A DNA stretch of 34,006 bases from Methylobacter sp. (GTDB lineage: Bacteria; Pseudomonadota; Gammaproteobacteria; Methylococcales; Methylomonadaceae), in the NCBI GenBank assembly GCA_030653985.1, contig JAURYJ010000012.1, positions 1 to 34,006 on the forward strand, written 5' to 3'. This document shows, piece after piece, positions 17,744 to 24,750 of this stretch. Numbering within the stretch: the first letter of the stretch is position 1; every line of letters starts with the position of its first letter. Position numbers and translations under genes: made by a program. The notes beneath the pieces were generated by a model that saw only the letters and a program-made list of their open reading frames with translations, made no database searches and had not been told where the DNA came from.

Positions 17744-17758
17744 CGCTGTTTGTGATGT

Positions 17759-17803
17759 GTAGGGGCGGATTTATCCGCCCAGGGCGAATGAATTCGCCCC
17801 TAC
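17759..17803. repeat. Dispersed palindrome, relative of family A
   Basis: gtaggggcggatttatccgc followed by ccagggcgaatgaattcgcccctac. The ends gtaggggcg and cgcccctac are complementary, and each half folds on itself. It lies between the convergent lipoprotein and ychJ genes and may end both transcripts. Confidence 0.8.
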
Positions 17804-17809
17804 AAATGA

Positions 17810-18289
17810 TCAACCGCAACAACGCTTAAACTTGTTGCCGCTGCCGCAGGAACACGGCGCATTCTTGCCCAGATTAGTCTGTAAACCCACCTTGCCAATC
17901 GACTTAACCTGCCCATCCAGATAAAACCAGCCATCCGCGCGTTTGATAAACCGGCTTATTTCAGTCATCACGTAGGCTTCGTCATCCTGCAAATAATACG
18001 CTTTAAATGCCACCACGCCTTTAGTGTCTTTAGCCCCGCCTTTTTTAGTCATGCCGATTTCCAGGCGTTGCCAATCGACTTTTTCCTTGGAAAAATCAAT
18101 CAACTCAGGTCGCACCGTGGCATCCCAGGTATCCAGTAAATACTGGGCATTATGCAGCGTATAAGCGGTAAAACGCGAACGCATCAAGGCTTCGGCAGTT
18201 AAGGGCTTTTTTTCGCCGGAATGAAATGGAGCGCAGCATTGAGCGTAGTCAATGCCCGAACCGCAACGACAGAAAGTGTGTGTAGTCAA
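17810..18289 (-). CDS. ychJ: YchJ family SEC-C motif protein
   Basis: Family of unknown function (UPF0225) with a metal-binding SEC-C motif at each end: FCRCGSGIDYAQCC (residues 6-19) and APCSCGSGNKFKRCC at the C-terminus. Between them is the conserved LTAEALMRSRFTAYTLHNAQYLLDTWD and an NTF2-like core. The length of 159 residues is normal. The start codon is TTG at 18289. A damaged copy of the first 47 or so codons and leader lies 1 kb away at 19176-19346. Confidence 0.93.
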   Translation of the reverse strand: MTTHTFCRCGSGIDYAQCCAPFHSGEKKPLTAEALMRSRFTAYTLHNAQYLLDTWDATVRPELIDFSKEKVDWQRLEIGMTKKGGAKDTKGVVAFKAYYLQDDEAYVMTEISRFIKRADGWFYLDGQVKSIGKVGLQTNLGKNAPCSCGSGNKFKRCCG

Positions 18290-18360
18290 AAGAAATTCCC
18301 GGTTAAATTTTGGCTTATCTTACCTTGAAAAGGCAATTTTGCGATAGCAAACTGCCGCCA

Positions 18361-18400
18361 CTTGTATCGTTCTCACGCTCTGGCGTGGGAACGATACAAG
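18361..18400. repeat. Dispersed palindrome, family B copy 2
   Basis: cttgtatcgttctcacgc and gcgtgggaacgatacaag pair over 18 bp with one G-T position, around a 4-base loop. It is the best preserved hairpin of this family in the window. It lies between ychJ and the toxin gene. Confidence 0.9.
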
Positions 18401-18407
18401 TGAATTT

Positions 18408-18752
18408 TCACTCAGGGCAGCAATCAAAGTAGTCACAAAAAACTCTTTTAACGTCCATCAAACTTTTTTCGTTAAGAGCACCGTATTTTTTGATCGGATT
18501 TTCTTTAGAAATCACAAAAACCTTACGAAGCATAATTTTTGATTCGACCGGTAACATACCCATCGACAAATTTTGGTTTGTAATAATAATTTCGTCACCT
18601 TGAAGCTTCAGCGTTTTACTACTCATCGGAAGCCCCACAAAATCATTAAACGGCAGATTATCCTTGAATACCAAAACAGGTCTATTTTTACTTACCTGCA
18701 GATCACTGAAGTAAAACTTACACAACAAAATATCGCCAACTTTTATGTCCAT
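18408..18752 (-). CDS. PemK/MazF-like toxin of a type II toxin-antitoxin system
   Basis: Members of this family are ribosome-independent mRNA endonucleases. The N-terminus KVGDILLCKFYFSDLQVSKNRPVLVF matches the family's GD-x-V/L...F-x-F-S/T-D...K-x-RP-x-LV pattern, and FVGLPMSSK fits the second strand-loop. The length of 114 residues is typical. Its start lies inside the 3' end of the antitoxin gene (10-bp overlap), the usual coupled TA arrangement. The A+T-rich composition differs from the housekeeping neighbours, which suggests acquisition by transfer. Confidence 0.83.
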   Translation of the reverse strand: MDIKVGDILLCKFYFSDLQVSKNRPVLVFKDNLPFNDFVGLPMSSKTLKLQGDEIIITNQNLSMGMLPVESKIMLRKVFVISKENPIKKYGALNEKSLMDVKRVFCDYFDCCPE

Positions 18753-18955
18753 ATCTGATCTTCACTTTCGTCTTGCCAGTCTTCAATCGTTGCTGCACTG
18801 TGGCTAGAAAAAGCCTGAATTTCGGCATCTTCGTCATTAACTGTATTTTTTCTTATCGGAAAAATCAGTATCTCAATTTCCTGTTCAAGATAATCTTTAG
18901 GTATTCTGATAGTCAAAAATTCAGAATGTGGCACTGTTATTTCTCTTAACATCAT
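18743..18955 (-). CDS. Putative antitoxin partner of the PemK/MazF-like toxin
   Basis: A 70-residue acidic protein; I do not recognise the family. The N-terminal half (REITVPHSEFLTIRIPKDYLEQEIEILIFPI) could be a beta-rich DNA-binding or dimer domain. The C-terminal half is acidic and probably disordered (DEDAEIQAFSSHSAATIEDWQDESEDQIW), as expected for a segment that wraps the toxin. Two adjacent ATG codons (18955 and 18952) follow AAGGG; either may be used. The role is assigned from size, acidity and overlap with the toxin gene. Confidence 0.72.
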   Translation of the reverse strand: MMLREITVPHSEFLTIRIPKDYLEQEIEILIFPIRKNTVNDEDAEIQAFSSHSAATIEDWQDESEDQIWT

Positions 18956-18995
18956 TTATCCCTTCTACGCTAAAAATTACTTATCATGCTTTTAG

Positions 18996-19001
18996 ATTAT
19001 A
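18996..19001 (-). promoter_or_regulatory. Candidate -10 box for the toxin-antitoxin operon
   Basis: On the minus strand this reads tataat, 41 bp before the antitoxin start. No convincing -35 hexamer is seen. The remaining gap to the ychJ remnant (19002-19146) shows only a short inverted pair around cgaacggaggccc and ccccgttcg and no gene. Confidence 0.4.
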
Positions 19002-19146
19002 CATCTCTGTAGGCGACGCACACTATCGCCCCATGATTTTTCTATTGCCGAACGGAGGCCCATGTTGCCCCGTTCGAAACGTTTTGCGCCGATTAAATAT
19101 AACCGCTTAACTCAGGCATCACAGAAACCCCGTCCCGCTCGGATGG

Positions 19147-19172
19147 CATTCCCACGCCGGAGCGTGGGAATG
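19147..19172. repeat. Dispersed palindrome, family B copy 3
   Basis: cattcccacgc and gcgtgggaatg pair perfectly around cgga. It directly abuts the left edge of the ychJ remnant, so the junction of the duplicated segment coincides with a repeat. Confidence 0.88.
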
Positions 19173-19175
19173 ATA

Positions 19176-19346
19176 CATTATGCAGCGCATAAGCGGTAAA
19201 GCGCGAACGCATCAAGGCTTCGGCAGTTAAGGGTTTTTTTTCGCCGGAATGAACGGGCTACAGCATTGGGAGTATTCGATGTCCGAACCGCAACGGCAGA
19301 AAGTGGGTGTAGTCAAAAAGAAATTCCTGGTTAAATTTTGGCTTAT
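19176..19346 (-). pseudogene. Decayed duplicate of the ychJ 5' end and leader
   Basis: These 171 bp align along their length to 18148-18318, covering the first 47 or so codons of ychJ plus about 30 bp of leader. There are scattered substitutions, a one-base deletion around codon 22 and a one-base insertion in the leader A run. The SEC-C motif is still readable (FCRCGSDIEYSQCCSPF), then the frame is lost. The copy stops abruptly at both edges next to family B palindromes. It cannot encode a functional protein. Confidence 0.92.
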
Positions 19347-19368
19347 ATCTCGTTCCCACGCTCCAGCT

Positions 19369-20820
19369 CTCATCGTTATACACAAGTCCTGCAGATACTT
19401 GTCTAAACTTAAGCAAAGAGACTTTGGAGAGCAATCATGAACTGGGCGCAAGAAGAAGTAAGAATGGCCGATCTGGGAGATAAGCGGTTGAACGCGCGAC
19501 TGGGTTTGGTCTTGGGACAATTGAGCCAGAAGCCACAATTGAGTATTCCTGTGGCCTGTGGGGGTTGGGCGGAGACGTTGGGCGCCTATCGGTTCTTCGA
19601 TAATTCCAAGGCCACTTTTGAAAATGTCTTGGCCTCGCATTGCGCTGCCACGAAAGAGCGTATGGCGGCTTGTCCGCTGGTATTGTTGGCGCAGGACACC
19701 ACCGAGGATGACCAATGCGTGTGCTTTGGACCCAAGGGATTGGGCACGCTCAAAGAGACCGAAAAACATGCACGCCGACTGCACCCGACGATTGCCTTCA
19801 CTCCGGATCGGATTTGTCTGGGGGTGGTCAAGGCGGCCTACTGGTCGCGGGATTGTCCGAGTCCGCGCCAGAAGCGGCGATCCAAGGGCATTGATGAAAA
19901 AGAAAGTCGCCATTGGATCGAGAGTTACCAAGACAGTTGTGCATTGCAAGGCCAGTTGCCGCATACGCAGGTAGTGAACTTGGCGGATCGCGAAGGTGAT
20001 ATCTACGAGTGGTATGTCGAATACGACAGTTACGCCCCACAAACCCGCGCAGACTGGATTGTGCGAGCCGCCCAGAATCGGTGCGTGCAGACTGGCGAAT
20101 CGGCCAAGTTGTGGCAAACCCTAGCGCAAGCCCCCGTATTGGGAACGCTCGAAGTTGAGGTTAAAGCCCGCCCAAACCGAGCGGCGCGCTTGGCGCAGGT
20201 AACCGTACGAGCAACCACGGTATCCTTGCAACCGCCGACGCGCCCCGGCTACCACTTGCCGGAAATTACCGTCAACGCCGTATTGGCGCGGGAAGACACG
20301 CCGTCGCCGGGGGTAGAGGCTTTGGAGTGGCTGTTGTTGACCAGTCTTCCTGTGAGTACTTTCGAGCAGACCGCAACGGTAGTGGCTTGGTATGCCGTGC
20401 GGTGGTGCATTGAAGTCTACTTTCATGTATTGAAAAACGGCTGCCAGATCGAGCGTCTGCAACTGGAAACAGAAGAACGGCTGTTACCCTGTTTGGCGTT
20501 GTACATGATCATCGCTTGGCGAGTTTTGTTTACCCTGATGCTCGGACGAGCCTGCCCGGAACTCGACTGCGAGGTGATCTTCGAAACCAAGGAGTGGCAG
20601 GCGGCTTATATCGTGGTCAAGCGCTGTCCGCCTCCGCCGATCCCGCCCCAGTTAGGCGAAATCGTGGCCTTGATAGCAAGTTTTGGTGGTTATCTTGGCC
20701 GTAAACATGATGGCCCCCCGGGCCCTAAGACCATGTGGATCGGATTGCAGCGATTAAGGGATTTCGTCATAGCCTTGGAAGCTCGAGAGGCTCTCGATAT
20801 GAGATGTGTATAACGATGAG
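19369..20820 (+). mobile_element. Complete IS4-family (Tn5/IS50-like) insertion sequence, 1452 bp
   Basis: Perfect 16-bp terminal inverted repeats (ctcatcgttatacaca at 19369-19384 and its complement at 20805-20820) enclose a single intact transposase gene. The 19-base left end CTCATCGTTATACACAAGT matches the Tn5 outside end, as I remember it, at 15 positions. The right end read inward ends in TTATACACATCT. Flanking 10-mers cgctccagct (19359-19368) and cgctgtagct (20821-20830) agree at 8 of 10 bases and may be an aged target duplication. The target appears to be a family B palindrome: cgttcccacgctccagct before, tgggagtgac after. Confidence 0.93.
19437..20813 (+). CDS. IS4-family DDE transposase
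   Basis: A 458-residue transposase related to that of Tn5. Family features in order are the N-terminal EEVRMADLGDKRLNARLG and GAYRFFDN region, first Asp in LLAQDTTED, second Asp in NLADREGDIYEW, and Glu in the YREK signature (Y-A-V-R-W-C-I-E-V-Y-F-H-V-L-K, exact Y-2-R-3-E-6-K spacing). No frameshift or stop is present, so it may be active. GGAGA lies 7 bases before the ATG. The stop is 8 bp inside the right end of the element. Confidence 0.95.
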   Translation: MNWAQEEVRMADLGDKRLNARLGLVLGQLSQKPQLSIPVACGGWAETLGAYRFFDNSKATFENVLASHCAATKERMAACPLVLLAQDTTEDDQCVCFGPKGLGTLKETEKHARRLHPTIAFTPDRICLGVVKAAYWSRDCPSPRQKRRSKGIDEKESRHWIESYQDSCALQGQLPHTQVVNLADREGDIYEWYVEYDSYAPQTRADWIVRAAQNRCVQTGESAKLWQTLAQAPVLGTLEVEVKARPNRAARLAQVTVRATTVSLQPPTRPGYHLPEITVNAVLAREDTPSPGVEALEWLLLTSLPVSTFEQTATVVAWYAVRWCIEVYFHVLKNGCQIERLQLETEERLLPCLALYMIIAWRVLFTLMLGRACPELDCEVIFETKEWQAAYIVVKRCPPPPIPPQLGEIVALIASFGGYLGRKHDGPPGPKTMWIGLQRLRDFVIALEAREALDMRCV

Positions 20821-20869
20821 CGCTGTAGCTTGGGAGTGACTACCCTCAAGCTCTGCTTGCCGTGTATTT

Positions 20870-20890
20870 AATTGGGGTCTGTCCCCAATT
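20870..20890 (-). terminator. Hairpin downstream of the minor-pilin operon
   Basis: aattgggg and ccccaatt pair perfectly around a 5-base loop, 36 bp beyond the pilV stop on the minus strand. Only a weak T/A-rich tail follows. It may be a terminator, or another small dispersed palindrome; I cannot tell which. Confidence 0.5.
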
Positions 20891-20925
20891 CCTCGGGTTA
20901 GTGCCACCGCCACCACTTATACTAT

Positions 20926-21402
20926 TCAACAACACACCATACTATTCAACAACACCACACCAGACTTAACCGGGTCGGCCTCGGCGATATAGGAAGTCAG
21001 TTGTACGGTTTGAGTGTCTCCTTGCCGATCTGGCCAAGTTACAGTGACATTAGCTTGCTTATAATTGCCCTGAGCAGTGCAATTGCCGGAAACGGAACAG
21101 TCCGTAATCGTCCAAGTTCGGGTAAAGTTAGCACTGCCGCCAGCCATAATGGATTCAGTATTTACATTCGTCCCACTCGCCATACCGGTATAAATAGACT
21201 GGTTTGCAAAACCACGCAACTCTTCAATTTTGTCCTGCGCTAAATTCAACGCATGGGTTTTCATACGACTATCGGCACTATTGATTAAGGTAATGCCTTG
21301 CAAATTAGCCAAACCCAGCATGGCTACCGCGACTACTACCGAGGCAACCAACGCTTCAATCAAGGAAAATCCCGATATTTTGCTATGTAATATTTTTTTC
21401 AT
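20926..21402 (-). CDS. pilV: Type IV pilus minor pilin PilV-like
   Basis: This minor pilin would help prime type IV pilus assembly. It has the class III prepilin signal: KISGFSLIEALVASVVVAVAMLGL, cleaved after Gly by PilD with Phe+1 and Glu5, then the PilV-typical LANLQG...AQDKIEELRGFANQ. The start ATG at 21402 follows GAAGG; an upstream in-frame start overlaps pilX and is less likely. At 158 residues it is within the usual range. The last codons (LLNSMVCC) come from an imperfect 20-bp tandem duplication at 20919-20956, so the C-terminus may be altered. It is the last gene of the operon. Confidence 0.87.
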   Translation of the reverse strand: MKKILHSKISGFSLIEALVASVVVAVAMLGLANLQGITLINSADSRMKTHALNLAQDKIEELRGFANQSIYTGMASGTNVNTESIMAGGSANFTRTWTITDCSVSGNCTAQGNYKQANVTVTWPDRQGDTQTVQLTSYIAEADPVKSGVVLLNSMVCC

Positions 21403-21413
21403 GGCGACCTTCT

Positions 21414-22793
21414 TTAAAAATCTTTCCAAGTGCCGGGAATGGCGCTAATGGCATAAGGCAATGGGTCGGGTAATACATCCGGTGGATAGAGAATATTATT
21501 TATCGCGCCATTATTACTGAAATCGACAGCAATAAATTTTGAATTGGCGTTAGGTTTATCCACATCACCTTCCCAAATAACAGAACCATAAATGTCAGCA
21601 CCGCCCCAGCCATTCGAGGCGCAGGCTGTTGTAGACTCAAAATAAACGATGCCATAGATGACAATACCGCCATTAAGTTTAGGGCAGCCATAAGCACTGG
21701 GAACAATTAATATAACTGGCGTACCCGGTGTACCAATCGTCTTATCATTCACACCGACACCCGAGCAACTGCCGCTTATCGCACCCCAGTTAATATTACC
21801 GCTTTGATGAATAAGATAAATGGGGACACCAGCAGATGGCGCGCCACAAGGGATATCGCTGGTAAAAATATTACCTGCGCTGGTCGCGGCCGCTTTAGCT
21901 GCTGTCAAACTACCACCATTAAACGCTTGGTTCCAGGCACAATTGTTAGTGTTAGGCACGGGGCAGAGGTCAGGTTCGAATTGACCACGCTTAAATGTCG
22001 TTGAATTTTCAGCATATTCCCCGCTATCCATAACACCGTTGTTATTGGCATCGTTCCAAGTACCAACATCCAAATGGCCTTGCGGCAGGCAAGCACTGGG
22101 ATTGTCTGGGTCGTATGTCGCGCTGCCACTGATTACAGCAGTATCACCTGCTGACAACAAAAAGGTATCCGGTGTTCCGGTAGGGGCTGAGGTAATGCAG
22201 CCCGCCGTAACCAAGGGCGGCGGCATAGTAAATCCAGTGGGTCCGACTTCGGGCGGAGTGGAGTTGACCGGTGTTTGGCTGACAATAAACATTTCCGATG
22301 TGGCCGTAATACTGTTGTCTGCATTCCGCGCTACTGATTTAACACGGATAGCAGAACCTGAAAAAGATGCCGGTATTTCGGTATAGACTAATTCCCCTAA
22401 TGTGTAGGTTTCGCCTGAACTGGTCATGCCGCTGCCTGGTAACGCTAAATCTGGACAATCGGCTGAGGGTGCGGGGGTGTCTGGGCCGCAAGCAAAAGTT
22501 CTTTCATCGTTTACCAGCGGCCCCCATTTAAGAGAATGCACAAGCGCATAATGGCTGCCGTCGGGTACCCAGTCCGATTGTGTCGCATAAGCTAAGGCAA
22601 ATTCCAAACCGGCTTCTGCGGATTCTCTAGCTTCACGGGCGCGAATATCATTACCGGTAATTCTTTGCTCCATAATACCGGTGCGTGTTGTCGTCAAGGT
22701 GGCAACACCCATGATCATCGCCAGCACCAGCACTACAATTAAAGTAGCAGCGCCTTGCTGGCGAGATTTTATATTGAGATTAAAAGCAATCAT
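21414..22793 (-). CDS. pilX: Type IV pilus assembly protein PilX-like
   Basis: The N-terminus RQQGAATLIVVLVLAMIMGVATLTTTRTGIMEQRITGN...AREARESAEAGLEFAL is the PilX_N pattern, with a short charged leader and one hydrophobic helix. The remaining 380 or so residues are Gly/Ser/Asn/Pro-rich with many cysteines and probably extracellular. At 459 residues it is longer than typical PilX (about 150-200), so the C-terminal part is an extra domain that I do not recognise. The ATG at 22793 follows GGAG; an upstream start four codons earlier is less well placed. It lies between pilW and pilV. Confidence 0.83.
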   Translation of the reverse strand: MIAFNLNIKSRQQGAATLIVVLVLAMIMGVATLTTTRTGIMEQRITGNDIRAREARESAEAGLEFALAYATQSDWVPDGSHYALVHSLKWGPLVNDERTFACGPDTPAPSADCPDLALPGSGMTSSGETYTLGELVYTEIPASFSGSAIRVKSVARNADNSITATSEMFIVSQTPVNSTPPEVGPTGFTMPPPLVTAGCITSAPTGTPDTFLLSAGDTAVISGSATYDPDNPSACLPQGHLDVGTWNDANNNGVMDSGEYAENSTTFKRGQFEPDLCPVPNTNNCAWNQAFNGGSLTAAKAAATSAGNIFTSDIPCGAPSAGVPIYLIHQSGNINWGAISGSCSGVGVNDKTIGTPGTPVILIVPSAYGCPKLNGGIVIYGIVYFESTTACASNGWGGADIYGSVIWEGDVDKPNANSKFIAVDFSNNGAINNILYPPDVLPDPLPYAISAIPGTWKDF

Positions 22794-22817
22794 GTCTGTC
22801 TCCACAAAGCAATAGGA

Positions 22818-23636
22818 TTAAGGCAGCGCCGGCAAGAATTTATCATTGCGCACCCGCACTTGTCCGGTGATGGTTTGAGTCACATTAGGGTCGTCGCGCA
22901 AACGGCCCGTTAAAGTAATTTTAACGTTGCGGACATATAAACACGCTGGATCGGGTGCAGTGCCATCACGGATACACTCCCCGCACCCACCAGCACCAGT
23001 GTCGGCACTATTGCATAAATCATTAGTTAAGTCAGCATCGCTTAATCTAGCACTCATTACACTAACGTTAAGTTCGGTTTCGATTAATTCAAACAACGGT
23101 TCAGTGTTAGGGTTGGGAATAATTTGAACCTCGGGTTCGGTGATGGTTTCCCAACTACCGTCTGTGCAGTTTATATTAGTATTACCACTACTTCTCATGC
23201 TTAATATGCCTGCACTGTTCAATCGAAAACCAAAGCGTTGACCTTGGGTTGCAGGAGAGGGCAAAGCAACAACAGCCGGATTGCTATCATTTGCGTTATA
23301 CGAATAAACAATACAATTATCAGTGCCTCCGTCATAATCGTGTATGTCAATATCGGTTGTTGCTGCAAAAAAAGGATTATTTTTTATTAACGCAAAATTA
23401 GCGGGCGCACCTGGATCAGATGTCACAAACCCCGCTCTGCGAATATCCCGCACCATAATATCCATCATGGCACGCATATCCTGATTTAAACGGGAAAGCT
23501 GCTGATTATCGGTTTGGCCTTTGATTGATGTGGTAAAAACGCTAATGCCGCCAGCGACAACGATCATGCCGATCAGTAGACCGATCATCAATTCGATTAG
23601 GGTTACACCTTTTTGTTGCTTGTGAGTTTTTAACAT
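22818..23636 (-). CDS. pilW: Type IV pilus assembly protein PilW-like
   Basis: Prepilin-like minor pilin: QQKGVTLIELMIGLLIGMIVVAGGISVF gives the cleavage site (Gly|Val) and Glu5. It is followed by the PilW pattern QLSRLNQDMRAMMDIMVRDIRRAGF. 272 residues from the chosen ATG at 23636, which overlaps the fimT stop by 7 bp (coupled translation). The C-terminal half has several Cys and Asn-rich loops. The product would act in the initiation complex at the pilus tip. Confidence 0.87.
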   Translation of the reverse strand: MLKTHKQQKGVTLIELMIGLLIGMIVVAGGISVFTTSIKGQTDNQQLSRLNQDMRAMMDIMVRDIRRAGFVTSDPGAPANFALIKNNPFFAATTDIDIHDYDGGTDNCIVYSYNANDSNPAVVALPSPATQGQRFGFRLNSAGILSMRSSGNTNINCTDGSWETITEPEVQIIPNPNTEPLFELIETELNVSVMSARLSDADLTNDLCNSADTGAGGCGECIRDGTAPDPACLYVRNVKITLTGRLRDDPNVTQTITGQVRVRNDKFLPALP

Positions 23637-24115
23637 GCGTCGTAACCTCCCATTGAGCCGCAAATTCTTACACGCCCGAGTTTACTAACTACGACTCCGG
23701 CATTAAAGTTGGTTGTAGTAATTGTTACCCTGCCCGCATTAGTCGTGCCTCTTACTGCTTCAAAAGTAGTTATCTCACTGGTAAAATTAGTTGTCAGGCT
23801 GGTTGACGCAAAATCGCTACCATAAACTATTTTGGGCAGGACACCATCTGAGGCCGAGAGTATCGGGAATGTATCAATGGTGTAACTCCAGTTATTACCC
23901 GTGGTAAAAGTCACTCTGACTTTTTTATTCCGCTTAATAGATTCGGCCCGCGCCCAGCGCAAATCGCCTAATACGGCTTCCGCAGCCCCTTGAATACGCT
24001 GTTTCTCCAACATTACGCTAAATGAAGGCGCTGCTATTGCCACAACAATGCCAATTATGGCAACGACTATCATTGTCTCAATTAAGGTAAAACCGGCGTG
24101 TTTTTGTCTGTTCAT
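23630..24115 (-). CDS. fimT: FimT/GspH family pseudopilin
   Basis: First gene of the minor-pilin operon. [27 protein letters not shown] is a classic prepilin N-terminus, followed by the GspH/FimT pattern EAVLGDLRWARAESIKRNKKVRV. The C-terminal GRVRICGSMGGYDAC has two cysteines, as in FimT/FimU proteins. The length of 161 residues is normal. FimT proteins in some naturally competent bacteria bind DNA; whether this one does cannot be read here. It is divergent from a major-type pilin gene at 24285. Confidence 0.88.
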   Translation of the reverse strand: MNRQKHAGFTLIETMIVVAIIGIVVAIAAPSFSVMLEKQRIQGAAEAVLGDLRWARAESIKRNKKVRVTFTTGNNWSYTIDTFPILSASDGVLPKIVYGSDFASTSLTTNFTSEITTFEAVRGTTNAGRVTITTTNFNAGVVVSKLGRVRICGSMGGYDAC

Positions 24116-24216
24116 ATCTATCCATGCTTTATTATGTGATTTGATTATAGATGACTATCGTTTTTAATCCGTTAGCTAATCTGCAATTTTGCCTATTAAA
24201 CTTAAGCGCCATGCAA

Positions 24217-24244
24217 TTTACCTACGATAACTAGCGGTTATGCT
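24217..24244 (+). promoter_or_regulatory. Possible promoter of the pilin gene
   Basis: tttacc (24217-24222) and tatgct (24239-24244) are separated by 16 bp and end 40 bp before the pilin ATG. This is a weak sigma70-type match. I saw no sigma54 GG-N10-GC element in the 169-bp divergent gap, although pilin genes often use one. Confidence 0.3.
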
Positions 24245-24284
24245 ATATTTGCATCCATTCAATAACTTTAAAAAGGGTGAAACC

Positions 24285-24689
24285 ATGTACACGTTTAAAC
24301 GATCTTCCGGTTTTACGTTAATCGAATTAATGATAGTTGTGGCCATTATCGGAATTTTGGCCAGCATTGCTTATCCTGCCTATACCGAATATGTCATCAG
24401 GGCAAAACGGTCTGATGCCAAGGCGGCGCTGCTGCAGGTGCAATTGGCACAGGAGAAGTGGCGGGCGAATAATGTTAGCTATGGCACGCTTGCCCAAATA
24501 GGTGTCAGCGCTGCTTCACCTGAGGGCCATTACACTATTGCCGTCTCGGGAAACACCGCGACGATTTACACAGCGACCGCGACTCCGCTAGCGCCATTTG
24601 CTGATGCAAAATGCGGCGCTTTGGGTATTGATCAGGCGGGAGTCAAAACTGCAGGCAGTGGTACTGTTGCCAATTGCTGGGGAAAATAA
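24285..24689 (+). CDS. pilE: Type IV pilin, PilE-like
   Basis: The prepilin signal [55 protein letters not shown] is textbook for PilE/PilA. The C-terminal disulfide region is short (KCGALGI...NCWGK). The length of 134 residues is normal. The ATG at 24285 follows AGGGTGA with a 5-base spacer; an earlier in-frame ATG would add a non-pilin leader. Its length and C-terminus fit a PilE-like minor pilin rather than certainly the major subunit. It is monocistronic. Confidence 0.9.
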   Translation: MYTFKRSSGFTLIELMIVVAIIGILASIAYPAYTEYVIRAKRSDAKAALLQVQLAQEKWRANNVSYGTLAQIGVSAASPEGHYTIAVSGNTATIYTATATPLAPFADAKCGALGIDQAGVKTAGSGTVANCWGK

Positions 24690-24713
24690 TGTTGCTCTCG
24701 TGTTTCACTTGGC

Positions 24714-24727
24714 GACGCTCCAGCGTC
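24714..24727 (+). terminator. Small hairpin after the pilin gene
   Basis: gacgct-cc-agcgtc is a perfect 6-bp stem, 24 bp past the stop codon, and its core resembles the family B palindromes. No T tract follows, so termination is uncertain. Confidence 0.35.
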
Positions 24728-24750
24728 CCGCTCCACATGCATAAAAACTC

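Noticed and set aside
19227..20117. Long minus-strand open frame of 296 codons opposite the transposase gene
   Set aside because: It is antisense to an intact, motif-complete transposase and begins in the ychJ remnant; only the first residues resemble a protein (the SEC-C motif of the remnant).
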